Program-made: the position numbers and the translations under genes
From: CAZISM01 sp964541895
GTDB taxonomy: Bacteria; Zhuqueibacterota; Zhuqueibacteria; Residuimicrobiales; Residuimicrobiaceae
Reading direction: 5' to 3'
Assembly (NCBI GenBank): GCA_964541895.1
Contig: CAZISM010000049.1
Span: 1-36,768 of the forward strand
Length of the DNA stretch: 36,768 nucleotides
Notes under the pieces: generated by a model
The model's input: the letters and a program-made list of their open reading frames with translations, nothing else
Database searches by the model: none
What the model was told of the DNA's origin: nothing
In this document: piece after piece, positions 30,350-36,768 of the stretch
Position numbering within the stretch: position 1 is the stretch's first letter
Layout: every line of letters begins with the position of its first letter

Positions 30350-32302
30350 ATGTGGCTCACAATAGATACCGTGGCAAAACTGCTTAATGTGTCGCCAAGA
30401 TTAGTATGCTACCGTCTGGCAGAGTTTGCTATAAAAAAGGAACCTGGGAAAAAAGGTAAATCAAAAACCTTTATCCATCTCTCCAGCCTTCCCGAAGAGT
30501 ACCAGATCAAATATTTATCTTCATCCGCCAACCACAAAACAGAGAACATTGTCGGCTGGGAAAAGCTCTCCGACATGCAGCGCGAAACCGCGATCTCTCG
30601 CCATCAGGTCGTAAAGCAGGCGATCGAAATTCAGGAAACGAGCAAAACCGTCACCGATGACATCTCAGCCCTTGCTGAAAAATCAGGCATCAGCACCAAG
30701 ACGCTCTACGACTGGGTGTCCTGGTACAGCAAAGGCAAGCTGGATACCTCCACCGGCGAGCAAATGATCGGCCTCATGGCCCTGGCTCCCCAGTACGGAA
30801 AAACGCGCGGCCGCTTTTTGAGCATGCCCAAAGAGATGCAGGACTTTGTCCGCGGTCAATGGCTGCAGCCCAACCGGCCATCCATCGAGCTGGTCTATCT
30901 CAACCTGCAGCAGTGGGCAAAGCAATCAGGCTTGGAAGCGCCATGCCGCAACACCGTGCACAGTTTTGTCCGCACTATTCCGGAGGCGGCCAACAAACTG
31001 TTGCGCGTCGGCAAGTTCGATTACAGCAGCGCCCACGAGCCGGTCATGCACCGCACCTCGCAGGAACTAGCTTTCAACGAAATATGGGTAGGCGATCACC
31101 GCGAGCACGACGTGTTTATTTATGTCAGCGAGCAAAACCGTCAGCAGGCCAAGCGCGTGTGGATGACCGCCTGGTGGGATCTCGCCAGCGCAAAACTTGT
31201 CGGCTGCACCTTCTCATTCGCTCCCAACAGCCGCACCATCGCCAATGCTCTCCGCAACGGCATCATCACCTATGGCGTCCCCAACATGGTATACATCGAC
31301 AACGGCAAAGACTATCGCTCCCACCTGCTCAACGGCACCGCAAAAAACATAGGCCCAGTAGATTTTGACCACGAGGCAAAAGGCGTGCTGGCTGCGCTGA
31401 ACATCGGCGTCACTCATGCCATTCCGCGCAACGCCCGCTCCAAACAGATCGAGCGCTGGTTCAGAATGTGGTCAGAACAGTTCGATACCCAGCTTCCGGG
31501 CTGGTGCGGCCGCAACAACAAAATCAGGCCGGAAAAACTTGCACAGGAGATCAAAGACGGCAAGCTTTTAACCATGTCCGAGTTTCGCGGCATGGCCGAG
31601 CAGTTTATCGAGAAACTGGACAACACCGCTTATGGCGACCGCGAAAAAACGCCGCAGCAATACGTGGAAGAAGCGCAGGTAGTCAAAGTCAACGTCGATG
31701 TCCTTAACGCCCTGCTCCTGGAGCGGGCCAAAATCAAAGTCACCAACTATGGCATCATGATGTTTGGCGGCCTCTGCTATCGCAACGATGAACTCATGCG
31801 CAACGTGCTGGTTGGGCAATACGTCCGCGCCCGTTACAATCCTGACGATCTGTCCAGCATAGTGGTCTGGACCATGGAAGGCCGCCTGATCGGCCGAGTG
31901 CCGCTGCAGACACCGGTCAGCGCCGGCGAGCTCAATGTCGAAGCCATGAAAGAAGTACAGAACTATCGCAAATCACAGCGCCAGATCATCAACGGCCTGG
32001 TGCCGGTCAATATGGATTTTCAGAACGACTTTCAAAAAGCACTTGAGGAGGTGATGAAACGCCGCGAGACTAGAGACCGTGATAAAATTATCGATGAAAA
32101 GCGCGGTCCGGAAACCAACATCCGCATGATCTTTGCCAACGACACCGCCAAACTGGTATCCGATGTCAGCAAGGCAAAAGAGCAAAAAAATGACCAGGAA
32201 GAAAATGTTGTACCGCTGTTTTTTAAAGACGCCGGCAATGCCGATTTCGTTACACCAAAGCCGGTGGAACCAAGAAACCCTCTAAGCGAAAGTGAGGAGT
32301 AA
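30350..32302 (+). CDS. MuA-like DDE transposase (650 aa)
   Basis: The N-terminus has a MerR-like winged HTH ('LTIDTVAKLLNVSPRLVCYRLAEFAI'), followed by a second HTH region ('SGISTKTLYDWVSWYSKGK'). The catalytic triad is visible as Asp249 (WVGDHREHD), Asp317 (VYIDNGKDY) and Glu368 (KQIERWF), spaced 68 and 51 residues apart, very near Mu spacing. A C-terminal beta-barrel-like part and a helical tail follow. It joins phage ends to target DNA during integration and replicative transposition. ATG 30350 follows AGGA after nine bases; an upstream TTG at 30332 is in frame. Confidence 0.95.
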   Translation: MWLTIDTVAKLLNVSPRLVCYRLAEFAIKKEPGKKGKSKTFIHLSSLPEEYQIKYLSSSANHKTENIVGWEKLSDMQRETAISRHQVVKQAIEIQETSKTVTDDISALAEKSGISTKTLYDWVSWYSKGKLDTSTGEQMIGLMALAPQYGKTRGRFLSMPKEMQDFVRGQWLQPNRPSIELVYLNLQQWAKQSGLEAPCRNTVHSFVRTIPEAANKLLRVGKFDYSSAHEPVMHRTSQELAFNEIWVGDHREHDVFIYVSEQNRQQAKRVWMTAWWDLASAKLVGCTFSFAPNSRTIANALRNGIITYGVPNMVYIDNGKDYRSHLLNGTAKNIGPVDFDHEAKGVLAALNIGVTHAIPRNARSKQIERWFRMWSEQFDTQLPGWCGRNNKIRPEKLAQEIKDGKLLTMSEFRGMAEQFIEKLDNTAYGDREKTPQQYVEEAQVVKVNVDVLNALLLERAKIKVTNYGIMMFGGLCYRNDELMRNVLVGQYVRARYNPDDLSSIVVWTMEGRLIGRVPLQTPVSAGELNVEAMKEVQNYRKSQRQIINGLVPVNMDFQNDFQKALEEVMKRRETRDRDKIIDEKRGPETNIRMIFANDTAKLVSDVSKAKEQKNDQEENVVPLFFKDAGNADFVTPKPVEPRNPLSESEE

Positions 32303-32493
32303 TGCACTATCCAACCCTCGACCAGGTCAACCATGCCGAGCCTAACGAGTTGGCCTTTTGGTACCGATTTTTGCCGTCGCCATCAGGCCCTGACCAGGTC
32401 AGAATAATCAATGCCATCGTAGACCGCTTACGCCAAGCCGGCGGCATGACGCCCCAGCTGTCGAAAGCGATCGGATGGGAACCGCCAAGATAA
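32302..32493 (+). CDS. Small helical protein (63 aa), unknown function
   Basis: The sequence 'ELAFWYRFLPSP', 'QVRIINAIVDRLRQAGGMTPQLSKAIGW' matches a type of small protein often found in phage early regions. Its ATG overlaps the transposase TAA by one base (TAATG), so it is translationally coupled. No function is known. Confidence 0.7.
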   Translation: MHYPTLDQVNHAEPNELAFWYRFLPSPSGPDQVRIINAIVDRLRQAGGMTPQLSKAIGWEPPR

Positions 32494-32504
32494 GGAGCTT
32501 TGCC

Positions 32505-32738
32505 ATGCCGCAAGTTGGAATGGTCCACCTCGAAAACTGTAACCGCTGCAAGCAGCACAAACTGCACGTAAAATTCGATCCTCTGTACCAGGTCTATTGC
32601 GAAATCTGTCTGACAGAAGCAACGGCCTCGGAAGATATCCACGAAGCCCTGCACGCATGGAACAAAATGCAAAAAGAACTCGCCATGCAGCTCGAACTGA
32701 ATCTGAGCACCTGCGAGGATTTATGCCACGCCGCCTAG
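32505..32738 (+). CDS. Lar-like zinc-ribbon protein (77 aa)
   Basis: Two Cys pairs (CNRC and CEIC) separated by a short strand-rich loop, then 'EDIHEALHAWNKMQKEL'. This is the order of Lar-type restriction alleviation proteins ('C..C....C..C......EA..AWN'). Lar proteins modulate type I restriction; whether this copy does is unknown. AAGGAG lies eight bases before ATG. Confidence 0.55.
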   Translation: MPQVGMVHLENCNRCKQHKLHVKFDPLYQVYCEICLTEATASEDIHEALHAWNKMQKELAMQLELNLSTCEDLCHAA

Positions 32739-33001
32739 GAAACAACTGGAGCCAGGAAGAGCGCTGGTACCTGTTCGCCGGCAGCATCCCTTCGGTCAGT
32801 GAAACCATAGAGCCGGACGGCACCAGGTATTACCACCCCTGCCTGAACGGCGTCGCCATCCCGGATGAACGCGCCGGCAAAGGCTATCAGTCCAGGCAGC
32901 ATGCATTAACCCGCGCCGTGCAGCTGCGGCACAGATACGAAAAACGAATCCAACAACTTGTCAGGGATCTGAAAAATGTCAAAAACCGATTACAAAAATA
33001 A
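32723..33001 (+). CDS. Early-region protein (92 aa), unknown function
   Basis: The N-terminus is 'PRRLGNNWSQEERWYLFAGSIPSVSETIEPDGTRYYHPCLNGVAIPDERAGKGYQSRQHAL'; the C-terminus is a basic helix. GAGGA precedes the ATG at 32723, which overlaps the previous gene by 16 bp. No family was recognised. Confidence 0.6.
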   Translation: MPRRLGNNWSQEERWYLFAGSIPSVSETIEPDGTRYYHPCLNGVAIPDERAGKGYQSRQHALTRAVQLRHRYEKRIQQLVRDLKNVKNRLQK

Positions 33002-33158
33002 ATGTGATCGGATCATCAAAGCATCGCAAGCCGGCATCATAATTCTAACAGAATTTGAGCAAGCTATTATAGACAAGCAGCAGCGCGGAGACCGCCTAAC
33101 CGCCAGTGACATGATCACGATCGAAGAACTAGTCGAAAAACTGGAGGAAGGACAATGA
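32976..33158 (+). CDS. Small helical protein (60 aa), unknown function
   Basis: The product is a short helical protein ending in an acidic helix (IEELVEKLEEG). It overlaps the preceding gene by 26 bp and the MuB-like gene by four (ATGA). No function could be assigned. Confidence 0.6.
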   Translation: MSKTDYKNKCDRIIKASQAGIIILTEFEQAIIDKQQRGDRLTASDMITIEELVEKLEEGQ

Positions 33159-34045
33159 ATCAGGAAGAGCTTCAAACCATCCGCAATAGCGCGCTGCGGT
33201 TCATCGCAGACAACGAGTGGTCAGATGCCCGTTTCGCCAATTCCATCGGCATCAGCGCCAGTGCGTTCAGCCAGTGGAAGCGCGACGCCTACCAGGGCGA
33301 TGTCGAATCCATCGCGGCCGCCGTGTCCGATTTTCTCGAAGTGGAAGACAAGCGCCGGCAGACGCCGAGCGATTTCGAATTTTTTGAAACCAGCGTCGCC
33401 ATCCAGATCCGGGACGCCATGCGCTTTGCCCAGACGCTGAAACGCATGGTCATCATTACCAGCCCTCCCGGAGACGGAAAAACAGAATCGCTTCGCCACT
33501 ATGCCAACGCGCAAACCGTGTACCTGACGGCACGCTCCACCATGCATACCCTCAACATGCTCCAGGAGCTTGCCGAGCGCATCAAGGTCACGCAACGCAA
33601 CAACGCCGATACAATACTTCGTCGGCTGATAGACGGATTCACCGAAAAGCCCCGCACCCTCATCATAGATGAAGCCCAGCACCTTAGAGTACGCTCCCTC
33701 GACGCCATCCGCGCGATCTGGGATGAAACCAGAATCCCAGTGATCCTCGCCGGCAACGACGAACTGATCGCAACCATGAAATCCGATCCGCGCCATGCAC
33801 AGATCCTGTCACGCCTGCAGCACGTCAAAGTCCAACGCATCCAGTTCAAAGACGCCGTTGCTCTCATCAAGCAGCGCTTCCCGAACATGCCGGCCAGAGA
33901 CATGCGCAAGATTTACGAGAGCTGTGCCAGCACCCGAGTCCTGGTCGATATCGTCTCTGCTCTTTTTCTCACGTGCCAGATGCAGAGCAAGGAACCGGAT
34001 CAGTCGATCATCGAATCCATAATTCAGTTTCGTATTGCCGCTTGA
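33155..34045 (+). CDS. MuB-like AAA+ ATPase (296 aa)
   Basis: The N-terminal part is an HTH region ('SDARFANSIGISASAFSQWKRDAYQGD'). Walker A is SPPGDGKT (residues 103-110) and Walker B is TLIIDEAQ (168-175); 'PVILAGNDELI' provides the sensor-1 region. These match MuB, the ATPase that selects target DNA and activates the transposase. The C-terminal region is helical. The gene overlaps the preceding stop by four bases. Confidence 0.92.
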   Translation: MNQEELQTIRNSALRFIADNEWSDARFANSIGISASAFSQWKRDAYQGDVESIAAAVSDFLEVEDKRRQTPSDFEFFETSVAIQIRDAMRFAQTLKRMVIITSPPGDGKTESLRHYANAQTVYLTARSTMHTLNMLQELAERIKVTQRNNADTILRRLIDGFTEKPRTLIIDEAQHLRVRSLDAIRAIWDETRIPVILAGNDELIATMKSDPRHAQILSRLQHVKVQRIQFKDAVALIKQRFPNMPARDMRKIYESCASTRVLVDIVSALFLTCQMQSKEPDQSIIESIIQFRIAA

Positions 34046-34335
34046 CCGCACAAGTACGTGTTCTCTGCCTAGAAAAGTGGAAGAAACGAGTTCGTTGCAC
34101 AGCAGCGTGTGCCCTCTATTTTCCGGACACGCCAGAGCTGCGCGAGCTCATGCGTCCGCTGCTCAAAGCGATCCAGGAGCAATGTCCATGCAGAGACCAT
34201 CTCGGCGGCAAGCCGGAATTTGATACCATTGAAAACTATAACCAGCGCCTCGCCGGCGCGCCAACACAAGGAGCGAATACATGGAAGCCTTTAACGAATG
34301 GGCCATCGTCGAACTCTTCGGCCACCAAAAAATAG
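34042..34335 (+). CDS. Cysteine-containing early protein (97 aa)
   Basis: The frame following MuB encodes 'VRCTAACALYFPDTPELRELMRPLLKAIQEQCPCRDHLGGKPEFDTIENYNQRLAG', with several cysteines that may bind metal. No ATG or GTG is present at a suitable place; a TTG at 34042 overlaps the TGA of the MuB-like gene. It overlaps the next gene by 55 bp. Function is unknown. Confidence 0.5.
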   Translation: MTAQVRVLCLEKWKKRVRCTAACALYFPDTPELRELMRPLLKAIQEQCPCRDHLGGKPEFDTIENYNQRLAGAPTQGANTWKPLTNGPSSNSSATKK

Positions 34336-34610
34336 CAGGACGCATCAGCGAGCAGCAGATCGGCGGCTGCAGCTTCGTCCGAGTCGATGTGCCTTCAATC
34401 AATGATCGTCCTGGTTTCACGAGGATGCTCGGAAACGGAGCTATTTACTCAATTACTGTCACCGATGAGGTTACCGCAAAACTTGTCGCCCAATACCTTG
34501 ACCCTGTTCCAGTCGATAAATGGAGTGTACAAGAAATGATAAATCGTCGTTCACTTCCAGTCAAAAATTCCGAGATCGACGCATTACAAGATGAGGAGCA
34601 GGAAGAATGA
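34281..34610 (+). CDS. Conserved mobile-element protein (109 aa), unknown function
   Basis: The pattern 'WAIVELFGHQKIAGRISEQQIGGCSFVRVDVPSI......FTRMLGNGAIYSITVTDEVTAKLVAQ' is familiar from small conserved proteins of phages and plasmids, with no known function. AAGGAG lies seven bases before the ATG. Confidence 0.75.
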   Translation: MEAFNEWAIVELFGHQKIAGRISEQQIGGCSFVRVDVPSINDRPGFTRMLGNGAIYSITVTDEVTAKLVAQYLDPVPVDKWSVQEMINRRSLPVKNSEIDALQDEEQEE

Positions 34611-34744
34611 GCGACGAAATGGCAAAAGCCGACGACGACAGTTTCTTTGCCTGTCTTGGTTGCGCATTGCCAGCAACCATAATCTCCGGTGTATTGGCAA
34701 GCGTGATCTATCTTTTCATAACCCTATTACTATTCATTTTTTGA
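34607..34744 (+). CDS. Tiny membrane protein (45 aa)
   Basis: The product MSDEMAKADDDSFFACLGC continues into a membrane helix (IISGVLASVIYLFITLLLFIF). Its ATG overlaps the previous TGA by four bases. Two cysteines stand before the helix. It is conserved in position between early genes, but its function is unknown. Confidence 0.6.
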   Translation: MSDEMAKADDDSFFACLGCALPATIISGVLASVIYLFITLLLFIF

Positions 34745-34755
34745 GGAGATGTGCC

Positions 34756-35310
34756 ATGAGTAAAACCAAACCATCAGCAAAGCCGGTGCTGACCAGCTGG
34801 ACCGAAGCCGAGCAGGCCATAAAGCGCCTGGGCGAATTGCAGCGGATCAAAGCGGCCGCCGAAGCCAAAGCGCAGGAAGAGATCAACAAGATCAACGCCG
34901 GCCTGAACGAAAAAACCTCCGACGTCTGCATCGAGATCACCCAGCTCGAAAAGAACCTGGAGGACTTTGCCGGTTTCCACAAAGAGGAATTCGAAGGCGA
35001 ATCCCGCTACAAGGATCTCACCTTCGGCCGCGTCGGCTATCGCAAATCCCCTGGCAAGCTGGTCACGCTCAAAGGCTGGACCTGGGACCGCGTCAAAGAC
35101 AAACTGGACGAGCTTGGCCTGAAAAAGTGGATCGAGAAAAAGCCTTCCATAAAAAAAGACGTCATCCTGGCAGAGTTCAAGGGCAAAACGATCAACGCTG
35201 AAAAACTGGCGCTGTATGGCATGGCCGTGGACGAGTCGGACCAATTCTGGTACGAAACCTCCGAAGCCGAAGCCGGAGCCGCCGCTGTCCTGGACAGCAA
35301 GGCCGCATAA
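34756..35310 (+). CDS. gam: Mu Gam-like host-nuclease inhibitor (184 aa)
   Basis: The protein has the Gam architecture: helical hairpin 'EAEQAIKRLGELQRIKAAAEAKAQEEINKINAGL', second long helix 'CIEITQLEKNLEDFAGFHKEEF', then 'DLTFGRVGYRKSPGKLVTLKGWTWDRVKDKLDELGLKKWI..KPSIKKDVI' . Mu Gam binds double-strand ends as a Ku-like dimer and blocks exonucleases. GAGGAG precedes the ATG. The acidic C-terminus lacks a counterpart in Mu as far as can be judged. Confidence 0.88.
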   Translation: MSKTKPSAKPVLTSWTEAEQAIKRLGELQRIKAAAEAKAQEEINKINAGLNEKTSDVCIEITQLEKNLEDFAGFHKEEFEGESRYKDLTFGRVGYRKSPGKLVTLKGWTWDRVKDKLDELGLKKWIEKKPSIKKDVILAEFKGKTINAEKLALYGMAVDESDQFWYETSEAEAGAAAVLDSKAA

Positions 35311-35355
35311 CAACAGGCTCGCCGTATGGCGAGCCTATAACCTTGGAGACACACA

Positions 35356-35697
35356 ATGTCTGGATCATATATGCTAGCGACCGGCACCATGGTTCATGGT
35401 GCAACCGCCTCTGTAGAGCGGCGGCAGCTGGCCATCTCTTTGTTGGGAACGCACACGGATAACCAGATCTGCGAAGTCACCGGATACCAGCTGCAGGCAG
35501 TGCAGCGCATGCGTCAGGCCGCCAGGGAGATGACCTATTTCAATACCGAAGTGAAACCGCTAAAAACCGAATCATCCAAAGACAGCAGCAAGCTGACCGG
35601 CACCTGGCCGTGCTCTTTGCGCAAAAAGGATTGGCACATGTGCCGTCATCACGACCATTGCTATCTTGGAAAATGTTGTGGAGTAAAAAAGGCATGA
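35356..35697 (+). CDS. HTH-like protein with Cys/His-rich tail (113 aa)
   Basis: Residues 20-60 look like an HTH ('RRQLAISLLGTHTDNQICEVTGYQLQAVQRMRQAARE'). The C-terminal part, 'WPCSLRKKDWHMCRHHDHCYLGKCC', could bind a metal. GGAG lies seven bases before the ATG. It may be a regulator; no family was recognised. Confidence 0.6.
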   Translation: MSGSYMLATGTMVHGATASVERRQLAISLLGTHTDNQICEVTGYQLQAVQRMRQAAREMTYFNTEVKPLKTESSKDSSKLTGTWPCSLRKKDWHMCRHHDHCYLGKCCGVKKA

Positions 35698-36179
35698 AAG
35701 ACCAGCGCAGCCGCCTGATATCTCGCTGCTTTGCCATCAAGAACAAACTTGGCCTGAGCGACGAGGTCTTTGCCGATCTGAAAGTGCAGTTGACCGGGAT
35801 GGACAGCATTAAAAAGATGGATAGCATCCGCCTGCGCGCATTCGTCGCCGGCCTGGATCGTCTGTCACCGCGCGAGCATGAAGAGCGGCCGGCGTCGCAG
35901 CGCCGGCTCTCTGCCGGCCAGCGCGGCAAGATCCTGCGTCTCGGTCTCGGCGTTTTGCACTGGACCGCTGACCAGGTTAACGGATTCCTGGAAAAGCAGA
36001 CCGGCAAAAGCAATATAGACTGGTTATCGGCGCGCGAAGCCTGGAATGTCACGGAAGCGCTTTGTGCTATTATAGAAAGGCGAAAAGACAATGGACAAGA
36101 AGGATACTCATCCGCAACCAGACACAAATCAAGAGTTTCCCAAGCTGCCGAGCCTGGGGAGCACGTTCCAGTGTCCTAA
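35694..36179 (+). CDS. GemA/gp16-like protein, DUF1018 (161 aa)
   Basis: The start 'KDQRSRLISRCFAIKNKLGLSDEVFADLKVQLTGMDSIKKMDSIRLRAFVAGLDRL' follows the Mu gp16/GemA (DUF1018) pattern. In Mu this protein modulates host gene expression and DNA topology. The C-terminal ~80 residues are helical. ATG 35694 overlaps the preceding TGA (ATGA). The 3' end overlaps the following gene by 89 bp in another frame. Confidence 0.8.
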   Translation: MKDQRSRLISRCFAIKNKLGLSDEVFADLKVQLTGMDSIKKMDSIRLRAFVAGLDRLSPREHEERPASQRRLSAGQRGKILRLGLGVLHWTADQVNGFLEKQTGKSNIDWLSAREAWNVTEALCAIIERRKDNGQEGYSSATRHKSRVSQAAEPGEHVPVS

Positions 36180-36306
36180 ATGTGGTCATAGCCGAAGCGC
36201 CATCAGTCGAAGCATCCCGTACCGCGACAAAAAGGTCAGGTTTCGTGTCTGCATGAGTTGCCGCTGCACGTTTCTCACCACCGAATCGGTAACCACCGTG
36301 CTATAA
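36091..36306 (+). CDS. Ogr/Delta-like zinc-finger activator (71 aa)
   Basis: The pattern 'FQCPKCGHSRSAISRSIPY...KVRFRVCMSCRCTFLTTESV' corresponds to Ogr/Delta proteins of P2-type phages ('CP.C...A..RTSRY......RYHQC.N..C...F.T.ESV'). Those activate late transcription. At the end of the early operon it takes the place held by Mor/C in Mu. Late control by it is an inference. A strong terminator follows directly. Confidence 0.75.
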   Translation: MDKKDTHPQPDTNQEFPKLPSLGSTFQCPKCGHSRSAISRSIPYRDKKVRFRVCMSCRCTFLTTESVTTVL

Positions 36307-36332
36307 AAAAGGCCCACTTACGGGCCTTTTTT
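36305..36332 (+). terminator. Terminator of the early operon
   Basis: An 11-bp A/G-to-C/T stem AAAAAAGGCCC (36305-36315) / GGGCCTTTTTT (36322-36332) with a 6-nt loop. The two bases before its first A belong to the last stop codon of the operon. Confidence 0.9.
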
Positions 36333-36378
36333 CTTTCCTGCAAACACTATTCTTTTTTATTGCACTTATATTTACTCC

Positions 36379-36491
36379 ATTTCACTAAACATTTCACTTA
36401 TCATAACAATATACCGTTATTTTATATATGTTTAGTCGTTTCACTTATTATTTCACTTAAAAAATCCTTCATACCGCTTTTATTTCACTAA
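36379..36491. repeat. Five iteron-like TTTCACTWA repeats
   Basis: Copies of (A/G)TTTCACT(T/A)A start at 36379, 36391, 36438, 36450 and 36482, all in the same direction. Two pairs are exactly 12 bp apart. The DNA is AT-rich and without genes (36333-36559). The TTTCAC core is shared with the transposase sites. Confidence 0.65.
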
Positions 36492-36559
36492 TAAGGCGAT
36501 ATACGCACATATCCATTGCCATATTTTTATTATCCTTAAACGCTTTAAATATAGCCCAG

Positions 36560-36713
36560 TTTTTCACGAACTACCTTGAGATAACTTGGCGTAAAAACAG
36601 GTTTTCGCGCAAGTTTTTCACGAACTACTTTGACATCGCACCGCACGCATGCCAATGAAAATGCACACCTTAACCCGCCACCACACTTCTCACCAACTAC
36701 CTTGTACCCTATA
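36560..36713. repeat. Right phage end with three transposase-binding repeats
   Basis: Three sites lie in the orientation opposite to the left end: 36560-36578, 36614-36632 (identical to left site 65-83) and 36686-36704 (more diverged). Spacing is 54 and 72 bp. The terminus ends CTATA (36709-36713), the inverse of TATAG on the left. Confidence 0.85.
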
Positions 36714-36768
36714 ACGCCCGGGCAAGGCGATTTGCAGACCGGCCGGCCGGATGATCTGGTGTGTGGGC
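36714..36768. other. Right flank outside the phage end (probable host DNA)
   Basis: The 55 bases beyond the inverted terminus show no further match with the left end. They are GC-rich (GGCCGGCCGG) and have no recognisable coding content. No direct repeat with the left flank was found. Confidence 0.45.

Overview
The window is an essentially complete genome of a transposable (Mu-like) siphovirus of about 36.7 kb, with roughly 55 bp of foreign DNA on each side. Inverted copies of a 19-bp motif, CAAAGTAGTTCGTGAAAAA, lie at both extremities and are the likely binding sites of its own DDE transposase. The genome encodes a MuA-like transposase, a MuB-like ATPase, Gam-like and GemA (gp16)-like proteins, a MuF domain and a Mu-type terminase with a DUF1804-like HTH protein, so it belongs to the Mu-like group. 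The host cannot be named from sequence. Signal peptides ending in xAQ or xSQ, a DUF5675 protein and a caspase-like protease suggest an FCB-group bacterium (Bacteroidota, Ignavibacteriota, Calditrichota or relatives); this is inference.

The layout is divergent from a control region at about 30.0 kb. To the right, on the + strand, runs the early operon: Ner/Cro-like HTH, transposase A, small zinc-ribbon and helical proteins, MuB ATPase, Gam-like end protector, GemA-like protein and a terminal Ogr/Delta-like zinc-finger activator, ended by a strong terminator. To the left, on the - strand, come the repressor with a membrane zinc-ribbon protein, a separately promoted zinc-finger cassette (27.9-28.9 kb), and then the late genes from a promoter at 27.8 kb: lysis (transglycosylase-like protein and holin-like proteins), small and large terminase, an Acb2/Tad1-like protein, portal-MuF fusion, prohead protease and major capsid.

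At about 18.5 kb a terminator and a new promoter start an unusual block (12.1-18.3 kb). It encodes seven proteins with N-terminal Sec signal peptides (LamG adhesin, repeat-containing HxH tail fibre, paired paralogues and others), a YfiM-like membrane protein, and a caspase/metacaspase-like protease whose C-terminal part is shifted by -1. Connector, neck, tail terminator, two tail-tube paralogues, a G/GT frameshift pair, tape measure, two small paralogues and a tail hub follow.

The left end (1-1.6 kb) holds a BRO-N antirepressor-like gene preceded by a three-way-junction RNA. It also has two tandem promoter-small RNA-terminator units and a phage tRNA. The predicted 5' end of the second small RNA is perfectly complementary over 14 nt to the anticodon arm of that tRNA. 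The scaffold contains a 100-N gap inside the repeats of the tail fibre gene.
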